In this document: one piece after another, positions 1 through 10,500 of the stretch
Numbering within the stretch: position 1 is the stretch's first letter
How the letters are laid out: each line of letters starts with the position of its first letter
Assembly: GCF_018873765.1 (NCBI RefSeq)
Contig: NC_057920.1
Span: forward strand, 12,785,307-12,849,306
Reading direction: 5' to 3'
Length of the DNA stretch: 64,000 nucleotides
Source: Telopea speciosissima
Taxonomy: Eukaryota; Streptophyta; Magnoliopsida; Proteales; Proteaceae
Position numbers and translations under genes: made by a program
The notes under the pieces: generated by a model
Databases searched by the model: none
The model's input: the letters and a program-made list of their open reading frames with translations, nothing else
Told to the model about the DNA's origin: nothing

Positions 1-258
1 TCTGTAACTTCTGACTGGTTTCAATATGCCTGAAAAATGTCATGTAAGTCTATCTTTTAATGCATGTTATAATTTTATATTTGTCTTAAGCTCTTAGGGA
101 AGAAAATAAAAAGGCTTCATGTAGTTTTTGTACAAGATTTTCTGGGGAAAGTCTTGTAACGTATGTTGGTTTAAATGGTAAAGCCTATTAATACAGTTAC
201 TCGTCCTGTAGACTGCTTAGGAACAGAATTTGCTAAATTGTACTTTGTCCTTTTTCAG

Positions 259-1949
259 GTTTATTACAAGTTCAATACCCTTTCGTTGCTTAGGGAGCCA
301 TTGATGTTGATATTTGGGTTCTTCCTCCTCTTCATTGCTTGCATTGTATATATGCATGCTGATATAACAATATCCAAGACGTCTGCTTCTTATCTGGCAA
401 AGCTACAGTGGGATGAGGTGAACAGAAATTTATTCAAATCTTGACATATCAGTCTGAAAGGAAGTGTAGTTTTTATTCCTTTCTTTTCTGATTTGGCTGC
501 ATTCTAATTTCAGGTGCAAGCAGCAATACAGCAATTCCTGAACAACATCAATCACTGTTTAGCAGTCCATGAGAAACTGGAAGCATCATTGCGTGACCTC
601 TCCAGGACAGGGGATGTACAATCTTGTAAAGCAGCTCGTAAAGCAGCTGATGGTTTGTTGAAAGAGTTGGCAAAAGAGTTGAAACCCTTGCTGGCATTTT
701 TGCAGTCTTCTCCCCAAGCTACCCAGCTATGGTCTAAGGTTGGATGGGTTTCTATCTGATACTGCTGCTTTTGTGAATTGGATATTTTTCCAGCTTTACT
801 AGGAAAAATGGGGATATTCAACTAAAGCTCACATTTGTTGTTTGAACCGATCATAACTTGAATATCATTAGCATCCAGTTCTATTTGGATAGTAAACTAT
901 CTGTTATCCATATGATGGTATTCTGACCATTGAAAAGATCAGATTTTAACAATTTCTTCAATTGTCCACCTATGGTCCTTTGGTTACAACAAGGCTACAT
1001 GGATCCTTGCTCTCCAATCAGATCCCGAAGCCACACTTGATACAATGCCTAAGCTATTCATGTCTTTCCTCACCACCTCTCCTAGGATTATTTTAGGACT
1101 GCCCCTGGCTCTTTTGGTGCCTTCCATGTGAATCAAATTACTCCTCCGAACTGGGGCATCCCAAGGTCTCCATTGAACATGGCCATGCCACTTCATACGA
1201 CTTTCTCGAAGCTTATCATGTATTGGAACTACTCCCAACTCAGCTCTAATATGTTCATTCCTCACTTTAACCTATGGCCCTTTGGTTGCCTGCTCAATTT
1301 CCCTCTACTTGTAAACTAAATGGTTTTAACAAACTGTCTATTGTGTTTTACTGCAAACTTTGGAACCTTTTCTGTCAGTTGTGCTTATTCTATAATTTTA
1401 TAGCATCTCCTGGTCTCCACCATCTTGTACACTTCTTGTCCACATCATGAAGTCTTTTTTTTTCTTAGAAGTTATGATGTTATTGATAGTTCAATCATCT
1501 TGTGAGCATTTCTTAACAAACGGAAAGAAAATCATTTTATTTGTTTTTCATTACTGCTCAAGTTTCGCCTATAAAAGCACTCACTCTCCTCTTTCTGGGC
1601 TCTTAATCTGGAAAGTTTTATCTCCTGCTCTAAATTGTTATTTTGTTTCTTTAGCTCACGTGTACAATATTTGCACCATTGTGCCTTTTTCAGTAACATA
1701 GCATAATACTAATATTTGACCATGTTTAATCATCATCGATTTTTTTCTAATATATAGGTGGAGGAGCTGGTCGCCAAGGAGAGAGAGATGCAAGAGAAAC
1801 TAATGCTGAAACACTCGACAGTGGTGGACAGTTATGAAAAGAAATCAGGGGGGAGGGAAATTGAGAACAGGATTGCTTCTCTTCAACAGAAACTGGTGGC
1901 CTTGAGGAAGGATGTGGATGAACTGCTTGAGTTCTTGGACGAAATCTGA
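259..1949 (+). CDS. OST1: Ribophorin I (OST1 subunit of oligosaccharyltransferase), 3' end, partial
   Basis: This is the C-terminal part of the dolichyl-diphosphooligosaccharide-protein glycosyltransferase subunit 1, an ER membrane protein that helps transfer glycans to asparagines of nascent proteins. Three exons are visible with GT-AG borders and matching phase: 259-417, 514-738 and 1758-1949, ending in TGA. The first encodes REPLMLIFGFFLLFIACIVY, a single membrane segment, then a cytosolic tail. The second and third are Lys/Glu-rich and helical (LKELAKELKPLLAF; EELVAKEREMQEKL), as in plant ribophorin I, and end in ELLEFLDEI. The luminal domain and start lie upstream of the window; bases 1-258 are intron. 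Intron 739-1757 holds a truncated LINE. The last codons and 3' UTR are tandemly duplicated just downstream. Identification rests on family recognition and is strong; which paralogue it is cannot be told. Confidence 0.9.
986..1270 (-). mobile_element. 5'-truncated RTE-type LINE tail in OST1 intron
   Basis: The minus strand encodes the familiar C-terminus of plant RTE-type LINE reverse transcriptases ([19 protein letters not shown], then GEVVRKDM and WRARIHV). It ends in a remnant of the ACAACAA tail. A 17-bp target-site duplication, CCTATGGTCCTTTGGTT at 969-985 and the same with one change at 1271-1287, brackets it exactly. It is a retrotransposed, 5'-truncated copy. A longer copy of the same family sits at 42034-44868. 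Confidence 0.88.
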
Positions 1950-2203
1950 TAGATAGGTTTATTAATAGGATTAGAAGAAGCCAAGGAATAATTTTTGGTC
2001 ATGTTTCTAAATATTTTAATTTTGGGGATATGTTTGGATCAGAATTTTTGTGTTTTAGTTGATGAGCTGCTTGAGTTCTTGGACGAAATCTGATAGATAG
2101 GTTTATTAATAGGATTAGAAGAAGCCAAGGAATAATTTTTGGTCATGTTCCTAAATATTTAATTTTGGGGATATGCTTGGATCAGAATTTTTGTGTCCTA
2201 GTT
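1917..2203 (+). repeat. Tandem duplication of the OST1 gene end
   Basis: Two adjacent units of about 144 bp (1917-2060 and 2061-2203) are nearly identical. Unit 1 contains the last codons (DELLEFLDEI plus TGA) and the start of the 3' UTR. Unit 2 repeats the same coding bases, stop and UTR after the real stop, so it is untranslated. Differences are a handful of substitutions and one T deletion, which points to a fairly recent duplication. Confidence 0.93.
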
Positions 2204-2274
2204 TAATATTCTGATGGCCTACTTCAATTTTCCTTTTTGCCTCTTTTTATTTTTTCTCTTTTTTAATAATTCTT

Positions 2275-2406
2275 GGGTGGAAGTTCTCTGTGCAATAGCG
2301 CAGGCTGCGTCTAGACACATGGGCTGCTCATTCAGGGAGGCAGGGTGGTCGTTGTGCCCACCCTCATGTGTCTGGGCCTGCGCTGCTGCACAGAGAACAT
2401 TTGGCC
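2275..2406. mobile_element. Palindromic Mutator-like MITE, copy A
   Basis: A 132-bp near-palindrome: the left arm has TTCTCTGTGC, GCGCAGGCTGCG and a CACATGGG box, and the right arm is its inverse ending GCACAGAGAACA. A perfect 9-bp target duplication ATAATTCTT lies at 2266-2274 and 2407-2415. Nine-base duplications and long inverted termini fit a non-autonomous Mutator-like element. There is no coding capacity. Copies with the same arms occur at 27064, 29806 and 34809, with more distant relatives at 32982, 38098 and 59094. Confidence 0.85.
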
Positions 2407-2638
2407 ATAATTCTTTTAGCCTTGCTTATGTGATATTGAAGGCCAAAGTTTGTATGCACCTTTGTGCATGTGCACGACCGGCATTTAGTGTGGTTGGACA
2501 TAAATTCCCATCTGAAAATAACACCCCCACCCCCTATATGATGGAATGGATGAGAGAATCTTCCGTGCATGAATACTTTTCCCATATTTGAATTTGTTAA
2601 AAGGGCAAGAGATTGCTGCTTGCCCAATAAAGACGTCG

Positions 2639-2773
2639 GGCTCCTCTCCTAGGAGGCATCCAACAGTTGGGTTGGCACAAATCCTGGTGCATGCTCAGGT
2701 ATGTGTGCCAGCCATTCTAGTCGTTGGATGCTCTTTGGGCATTCATTGGGCTGGCGTGCTCATTGGAGAGGAG
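2639..2773. mobile_element. Inverted-repeat MITE, GGCTCCTCTCC family
   Basis: The left side GGCTCCTCTCC with GGCATCCAACAGTTGGG is matched in reverse on the right by CGTTGGATGC and GGAGAGGAG. The same arrangement is found at 55672-55839, where a 9-bp duplication is clear, and partly at 54420-54550. I could not fix the target duplication for this copy, so the ends are approximate. Confidence 0.6.
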
Positions 2774-2937
2774 TTGGATCCCCACCCCTGGGTTGGGAGT
2801 TGGTTCGATGGGTCACTGGGCCTCAATTTGGGTTGCTAATCATTAGAGAAGGGATATCCGATCTGATGATGGGTGGATCTCAATCGAATGGTTTCAATGT
2901 GTGCACCTGTGTAGGACTCTCCCCATCCTGGAATATG

Positions 2938-3141
2938 GAAAAGGCTCCTGTCCTGCAGTGGCGGGAGCTGGAGCGTCCAGCCCCCAAAACCACAGCAAAA
3001 ACAGGGGTCGCATGGTCATTTCACAGGTGGGTCTCATCTGGGCCCCACATGTGAAATGACCACCCCACCCCCTGTTTTTGGGTGGTTTTCTTGGGCTGGA
3101 CGCTCCAGCTCCCGCCATTGCAGGACAGGAGCCCAGTCCCT
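2938..3141. mobile_element. Fold-back element with 9-bp TSD
   Basis: A 204-bp palindrome. The left arm GGCTCCTGTCCTGCAGTGGC plus GGAGCTGGAGCGTCCAGCCC is mirrored on the right, and both halves carry CATTTCACA beside the centre. The flanks TGGAATATG (2929-2937) and TGGAATATA (3142-3150) form a 9-bp target duplication with one mismatch. It is a different arm sequence from the 2275 family but the same insertion signature. Confidence 0.75.
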
Positions 3142-4587
3142 TGGAATATAATGACTCACTATTGCTATGTTTGGTTGCTAGGGAAGTAAAGAACAATATT
3201 TATATTTTTCTTACAATCAAACATTTAAAACAATTTTACCTGTAAAATATATTTTATTTACTAGCGAAGTTCCCCTTGCAACCAAGCAAAACCTATATTA
3301 GGAAAAAGTATGAAAGGAAGATCATGTCCAATCCACCATTCCTAATAAATAAATAATTTCCTCCCCACTCCCTTCCCTTTCCCCTTCAAATTTGGTTTGT
3401 GAAATTTATGGTAGTATATGAAAAAAGTAATCCTTTTCAATTACTATCATTTGGGCATGAAAGCTATTCAAAATAAATTTTTTTGGGGAAAAGAACGGTA
3501 CCTGGTCGGGTGGCCCATGTTTCTCCTACGCTTAGACACAGAAGCAGGCAAATGTACCATGTTGTCCTCATAGAAAAGTTGAAGTTTCGCCCAAGGCAAT
3601 GCTTGCATGTACGCTTCCATCGGCCATAGTGCGTGTGCAAGCTCTAGAAGCTCAGGCAACGATTTTTTTTTTGAGATGGGAGTAGCTATTTTAGATAGCA
3701 CAGCGCAAGAAGTTTCCTTTGTAGCACTTCTAATTTTGCCACATTGCATGTCCAAGACCACAAAGTCCTATGCTCAAATGTGAAGTTTGTGGATTTAGCC
3801 ATGCAACATTGTGACAAAATAAAACATGCAAATCTAATAGAAAATAACGTTTAATTGAAAATATAAGTAACATATGCGAATATAGGGAGGGTGTAAGATG
3901 GATTGATTGCATTTGAGTATGAAATTCTATGCATGGTAAAAGCACTCTCTCTCTCTCATGTCCTGTAATTACACAAAAATAGAATACGACTCTAACAATA
4001 GTAGATTTTTAGAGTCCTTTCTAGGGTTTTGGAGATTGAATCGGGGTTTTAGATATGAAGGGCCAATGCTAGGGTTTTTGGGATTGATTCTGACTTTTAT
4101 TGATACATTTTTTATCCGAATCAAAACGAAATCATTGTTATCAAAGTGACTCCGGATTCTAAAATTTAAAATCCTTGTTATCAATTTGACTCTAAATTCC
4201 AAGTTTAAAATCTTTGTTTGAAAACCTCATTCTTATTCTGTTCATTTCATTTGGGCCAGCACATGCCTGTGCCGATCATTTTGCATGCCTCTATATCTGG
4301 GTGCAAGGGTGGCGTGCGCTACGCGACCGGATGGTGTTCTTTCTCCCTTTCATTTTACTTCACATTCTCGTTTTTACCATTGAAATTGTAGTTTGCTTCA
4401 ATCAACTTTTCCTCCAACCAAACGGGGCCTTGGCGTCCTTTCTTTGATGACTGATGAAGAGGAATCTCTCCCTGTACACTATTTATATTCAATCAGCTCT
4501 TGGTCTCTCCACGGTATAGGGGGTTTTCACTTTTTCTCATCTCCATAGTGTTTGTAACTTCTACTGAAGTTCTGAAACTTGGAAGAA

Positions 4588-7500
4588 ATGGAGACTTCTC
4601 TCAGGTATGGCGGAGACTCTAAAGCTCTTCGAATCCATGCCAAGGAGAATTTCCCCATCTTCACCAACAAACACTTCCAGGTACCTTTTTTTCCTTTTAT
4701 ATTCTCCTTCTCTAACTTCTCTCCATTCTACTTTTCGTACTCTTTCAATATTTCTTCGTTCTAAATCTTTTCTTCGTTATTTGTCCCTTTCTTTTTAATC
4801 TTTCTCCACTTTACTCACTTTATTATGTTACGTAGTGATTCCGCAGTTCGATTCGTGTTAGCTACTGGTTTCCCATTGGGTTCAATGTCTGACTCCTTTC
4901 TTGATTTCATCAGTTTCTCAATCTCACTTAACTGTAGGAGGTTTTATTGGTATTGATAGAATGATGGTTTCTGTTGAATTCGTTCTTTGTGTTTTATGAG
5001 AATGAATTTTCTCTGAAACTTTAAAATGGAGCCCACTCGGTAACTGATGCTCTTCGGGACTAGCTATCATATTGAAACCTGCAATCATTTGTCTTGTCAT
5101 ATTTCCAGCCATTCCTTAGCTGACTCGTTAGTCCAGGTCCTGACAATTCACTCAAGCGTGTCAACCCTCTACAAGAAAGAGGCCTGAATTTCTTTCAGTA
5201 GATACAGCTATTACCTCAGTTTTTTTTTTTTTTTTAAATGGCGTCTTTCCAACTGTTAATTAATTTTTTTTTTCCTTTTAGCTAGTGAAAATCATAAATT
5301 ATTATCCAGGTTGGTGCATTAAGCTTCCTTCACTTGGAATAACTTTTGGGATTCAAGTTGAATTGTGTTTGTTGGATTTGCAAAGAATGTTTATGTGGTT
5401 TTGATTGTGATAACCAATGCAGATAATACTAACAGGACTTAAAAGTCTCAGCATCATTGCTGAAATCAGGATGTCTTATATACTATACGACAATAGTAAA
5501 CTCAACTCGTAGGGTTTTTTTTTTTGGGGGGGGGGGGGGTGTTGGTTCTGGAGTGATTCATTCCTTATGCTCATGAAGGTTTAATCGTTCTCATGTCAAG
5601 CATGATCTCATTTAGTTCATGATACAGTGTCAGATAGAAAATCTCTTTCTTACATTGAAATTAAGACCACTGGGAATACACAAGTTTTTATATTCAACAT
5701 TTTGATTGTCAACATTAAAGGTATTGTTTTGGCAGGTTCATGCAGCACTAGATACAGGAAGTGGAGATCTGGGTTATTTTAGTGGCATAATTAGAAATTT
5801 TTACCCTAAGGTGTCTCCTCTAGCTCTACTTTGTTTCTTCTCGTTTTTCTTCTTCCTTTCTGATGAAAAGCTAAATTAGCATATGTGATGATTAACTGTT
5901 TTGTAGTTATCAACCACCCTTGGTGTTGGGTTACTGTATGATAAACATGATAAATTCAGATATACAGTGCGTGGGAAGACGAATATTCCTGTCACAACTA
6001 ATGGTCCACTAAGTTTTATCATCCAGGGGAGGTACGATGGTGATAATGACTTTAAAGAGGTATGTCGTCTAAGCTGGAAAAATGTAAAACACTATGAGTA
6101 CAATATATATTTGAGAGTTGTCAATCTGTTTTTTTTTTTCTATTTTTGTTTTTCCCCTTCTCTTTTCTTACTTTAGAGGAATACAAAGTTGAGGATATTA
6201 AGGACTTTGTTTCAATTCATTTAACTATGAACATACTTTAGATAACACAGTTCATACAGAAGTCTCAATCTATGGAAATTCATTTAACTAAGAACATACT
6301 TTAGATAACACAGTTCATACAGAAGTCTCAATCTATGAGAAAGGCACTTCGCATGTTGAAGCAATCTGGAAAACATTTGTTTAAAGGCTTTATTGGCATT
6401 GGATTTGATAAAAGTCTGTGATCAGTAGTATAGATACGATCCCGAAGCAATATTGATGTAATTGACTTGGACAAAACAAGAAATCATGGTATTTAAGACA
6501 TTACACCAGTTCCACTTCCCAAAATTGCAACGTAGTTGTCTGTTACTGATGTTGGGCTACATGAGCCAAATTCTCCTAGTTGATAGCTGATGGTATGTGA
6601 CTCTATGCACCAGGTTTATGAGTGTTTCATTCTTCGTTCCAACAGATGCAAAAACTCATCATTGTTTATTAGATTATTGTTTGGCTCCAATGCAAAATAT
6701 CAGCATCTTGTCTCAGATAATCGGGGATATACCTAGCACAGCAAAATTCAGTTTGAGGATCACCTCGTACAGGAGTAAAACAAAGAGATTTTTTTCAGGG
6801 AATATCTTGGGCTCGTGGGTGCTACAGGACTCTGGATGGGTTTGGGCCTCTGGTGTCTTCATAGCTCACTAGATTTCACATGGTGAAGAGGATTGGAACC
6901 CAAAGCTGGGTGGCACAAAGACCGTTTAAGTAGTGTTTAACAGAAAAATGGGCGTGCTTTCAGCGCTTTTTGAAGCCCTACTGAAATCCTTTCAACCATT
7001 CAAATGAATATGATAAAAATGTTTTGGTTGATAATCTCTTCAAGCCATTTTTTGGTCCCCGGTCCTCTTATCATAAATTATATGGCAAGTTATATGGAAA
7101 CACCATCCAAATGTCTTATAAACTCAGATGCAAGATTGCCTATTTAAATAATAACTTTAAATACAAGTAAAGAATCCTGCTTAAACTATGAAACAAGTTT
7201 CCTCAGTAACTAGGACCCGAATCTAACAGCTACTAACTCACAGGGTATTGACCTAATTATATTTTGTATTAGATTAAGAATACAATCATGTTGGATTCAT
7301 GGATGGGCTAGGTTGTACACCAGCTCATATGTGAATTCATGAGGTTTCTGTCAATAGGTATGGATGCCATCTAATAGGTCAGGATAGGCCCTCATACTAA
7401 TATACTAGCATATTGGAGTCATATTTTTGTGCCTGTTTAGACTTTAATCCCTAATCTGGCTCAATTTGAGCCCCGTAAGAGCTAGTTCTATCTGTAGTCG

Positions 7501-10500
7501 TCTTAAAAATATATAATTCTGTTTTGAGTAGAAAACAATCTGATTTCCTGTGGCTGGCCATGCCTTTGTCTGATCTAAAAGCCATAATTCTAGGTTTATA
7601 TTTGAGCTTGATTCTGTATTCCTATTCTAGTTGGGACTATTACCTACTGTGATTCAGTTGCTTGGTTTGCTAGGGTTAATTAGGGGTTACTTTTGTAATT
7701 TCCCTTTATTTTTTTATACATGTTGATAGGATCGTTGATGCAGGGCATCCTTTTGATCCAGCAGCCGGCCCATCAAAGAAGGTCCAGCCCAAGTTTAAGG
7801 TCCAACCCAAGTTCAAGACCAGTCCAGATCTGTCTAGCCTAGGCTGAATTAATTCCAACCCTCCTGGTTAATTCGTGGACTTCTAGGAGCAGTCAAATTC
7901 TGGTCCAAGACTAGTGTTTTCTTTGTGTCTTTTCATTTTCCAAGGCAGCTTTAATGCCTTCCATTATTCAATCTTGTTTTGTAGTTCCTAAGTCTTGGGA
8001 ACAGTTTTCCATTTCTTGGGGGGTAGATCTCTATGTCTTGGGTTTGGTTTCTAGGTGTTAGAATCCCATTTAGCATTGGAATTCCAACAGTCTCTTTATT
8101 TCAAGTTCATGTATCCAAGAGTCTACTCAGTCTCTTCCCCCTCTATATATATAGAATTTGTGGGAGGCTATTTTCAACACCCAGAATTTTGAAAACAAAA
8201 ATCCTCTTGTGAGAACCCTTGTGAGAAGCAAGAGCTGTGAGACTTAACAACCCAGGTGAGACTCTTGCGGATTGGCCTAGGTGGGACTCCTACGGCTGGT
8301 AGACTAGTGGGACTCCAACTCTACAATCTAGCTATCTATTTTCATCATAGTTATCAAGGCGGGAAGGTGACCATGGCGTCTTAGAGGGGCAAAAATTAAG
8401 GCGACACAGCCATGGCGGCAAGGCACCCGCCATGACGCCCAAGGAGTCCAAGGCGACCAAGGACGCCTTGATAACTATGATTTTCATACCTACCTATTCT
8501 CTTCTAGATTCGATCTTGGCTTGCTTATCCACTCAGGTCTGCATCATTTTGGTATAGAATAGTTCTATACCACAATGACGTAAATCAGTTGCTTTACAAC
8601 CCAAAATGATGCGAGACTAGATGTCAATCAACTAGGATCCGTCTGGTGAAGAATAAAAAATCCGATTATGGACAGATCTGAAAATATTTTGTAGATGTTG
8701 GAGAGTTCAGATTGTAAGATGTCGATGGTGATGAAAATGAATGATGGTTATGATGAGGATGACGGTGATGCTGATGATGATAGTTGGATAGGTGCAGCCC
8801 AGAGTATCACTGGTTGCCAACCGTCGAAATCCTACCGAGGTCACGATCGAAGGAGCCCCACCTTGATCTCATTATAGGAGTCTCACCTAAGCTCACTTGA
8901 TGTTCTCACAAGAGAGTATTTTTTTTTTCAAAAATTATGGGTGTTGAAAACAGCCTCCAACGAATTCTATATATATAGAGGAGGAAGAGACTAAGTAGAC
9001 TTTTGGATACATGAACTTGAAATAAAGAGACTCTTGGAATTCCAATGCTAAATGAGATTTCAATACCTAGAAATCAAACCCAAGACATAGAAATCTACCC
9101 TCAAGAAATGGAAAACTGTCCCCAAGACTTAGGAACTACAAAACAAGACTGAATTATGGAAGGCATTAAAGTTGCCTTGGAAAATGAAAAGACACAAGAA
9201 AATACTAATCTTGGACCAGAATTTGACTGCTCTTAGAAGTCCATGAATTAGCTAAGAGGGTTGGAATTAATTCAGTCTAGGCTAGACAGATTTGAACTGG
9301 TCTTGGACTTGGGCTGGACCTTCTTTGATGGGCCGGCTGCTGGATCAAAAGGATGCCCTGTATCAATTGTAGGAGATAGAGTTGAGTTACAATTATGTTT
9401 CAGTTTCAGGATACGATTAGGAGTCATTATGAGAGTTGATTGAATAGAAATATTGGAACTTACTGTTCGTGGTGTGGCTGCTGGTCAGGTGACCATTATC
9501 TCTTTGTGGTTCGATTCCTTCCGTACCTGTGAGTTTCTCTCTCTTTGTGGTTTGATTCCTTCCATACCTGTGAGTTTCTCTCTTTCCCAGTTCCCATCCG
9601 TTTGCCCCATTCTGGTGGCTCCTCCTTCCTTTCTTCTATTTTCTGTTATGTCACTGTTACTCTGTTTCTGGGCAGTACTTGCAGCTCCAGGTATTGTGTT
9701 TGAAGTTTGAATTCTCTGATTATCAAACAAATCAACCTAGGTTTTGGAAAGTTAACCCGCCCTCTTTGGGCGACCCAAACACAAGATGCCTTTCCCCAAA
9801 TCATCCTTTTCAGGTTATCAAGGTGACACCTTAGACGTTTAGGCACCTTGGGTGCCTTTGTTGCCTTGGTCCCCTAGGCAGGTGCCTTGGTTGTCTTGTT
9901 GGTGTCACCTTGCATCCAGAACCCCTCCAACGTCTTGTGTCACCTAGACGCCATGACAACTATGCTCTGTAGTGATATTGAAACCAGTAACCAGACCTGG
10001 TTCTACTGGTTCCACCAAGCTTTGATTTTACGAATTTTGCTAACTTTTCTGATTGCTGCTTTGACTGATTGTTAGTTGCAATCAATAGTCACATAAGTTG
10101 GGAACATCAGCCTGAAATTTCATTCCAATCAGAATTCACAGGAGAGAGTTATCTCATTCAATGCAGTTTTCAGTCCATCACCCTTGCTGTTCCTATCGAT
10201 AGGTATGGGATGAACTAATTTGGTTATGGTCTGAATTTATTATAATTACTAAAAGGTCCTTAGCTGCTTATGTGGTGTCTATTATTACTCTACCTTTGCT
10301 GAAATACATGATTCGCCCCTACTCTTCAAAGTTAATTTCTTTACATCTCATATTCCTATATGCCTTACCAAACAAGGGCCTCAATTTGCTGTGAAATTAG
10401 AGAATTGCCACTCCCCTTCAATTTGTTTTTAGCCACTAGTGCTTGGGTGGGCCCAAAGCAGGTTTGTGACCTGGGATTGCATTAATTGGTCAGAGCTGAA

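Larger units (their letters stand above)
2204..4587. other. Intergenic region between OST1 and OEP21
   Basis: I find no gene here. It contains the three inverted-repeat elements listed separately and AT-rich sequence. At about 4255-4345 there is one arm of a MITE-like sequence (GCGTGCGCTACGCGACCGGA followed by TGGTGTTCTTT) related to the palindrome at 26861-27048. The last about 130 bp before 4588 would be the OEP21 promoter and 5' UTR; no single promoter element stands out enough to call. Confidence 0.6.
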
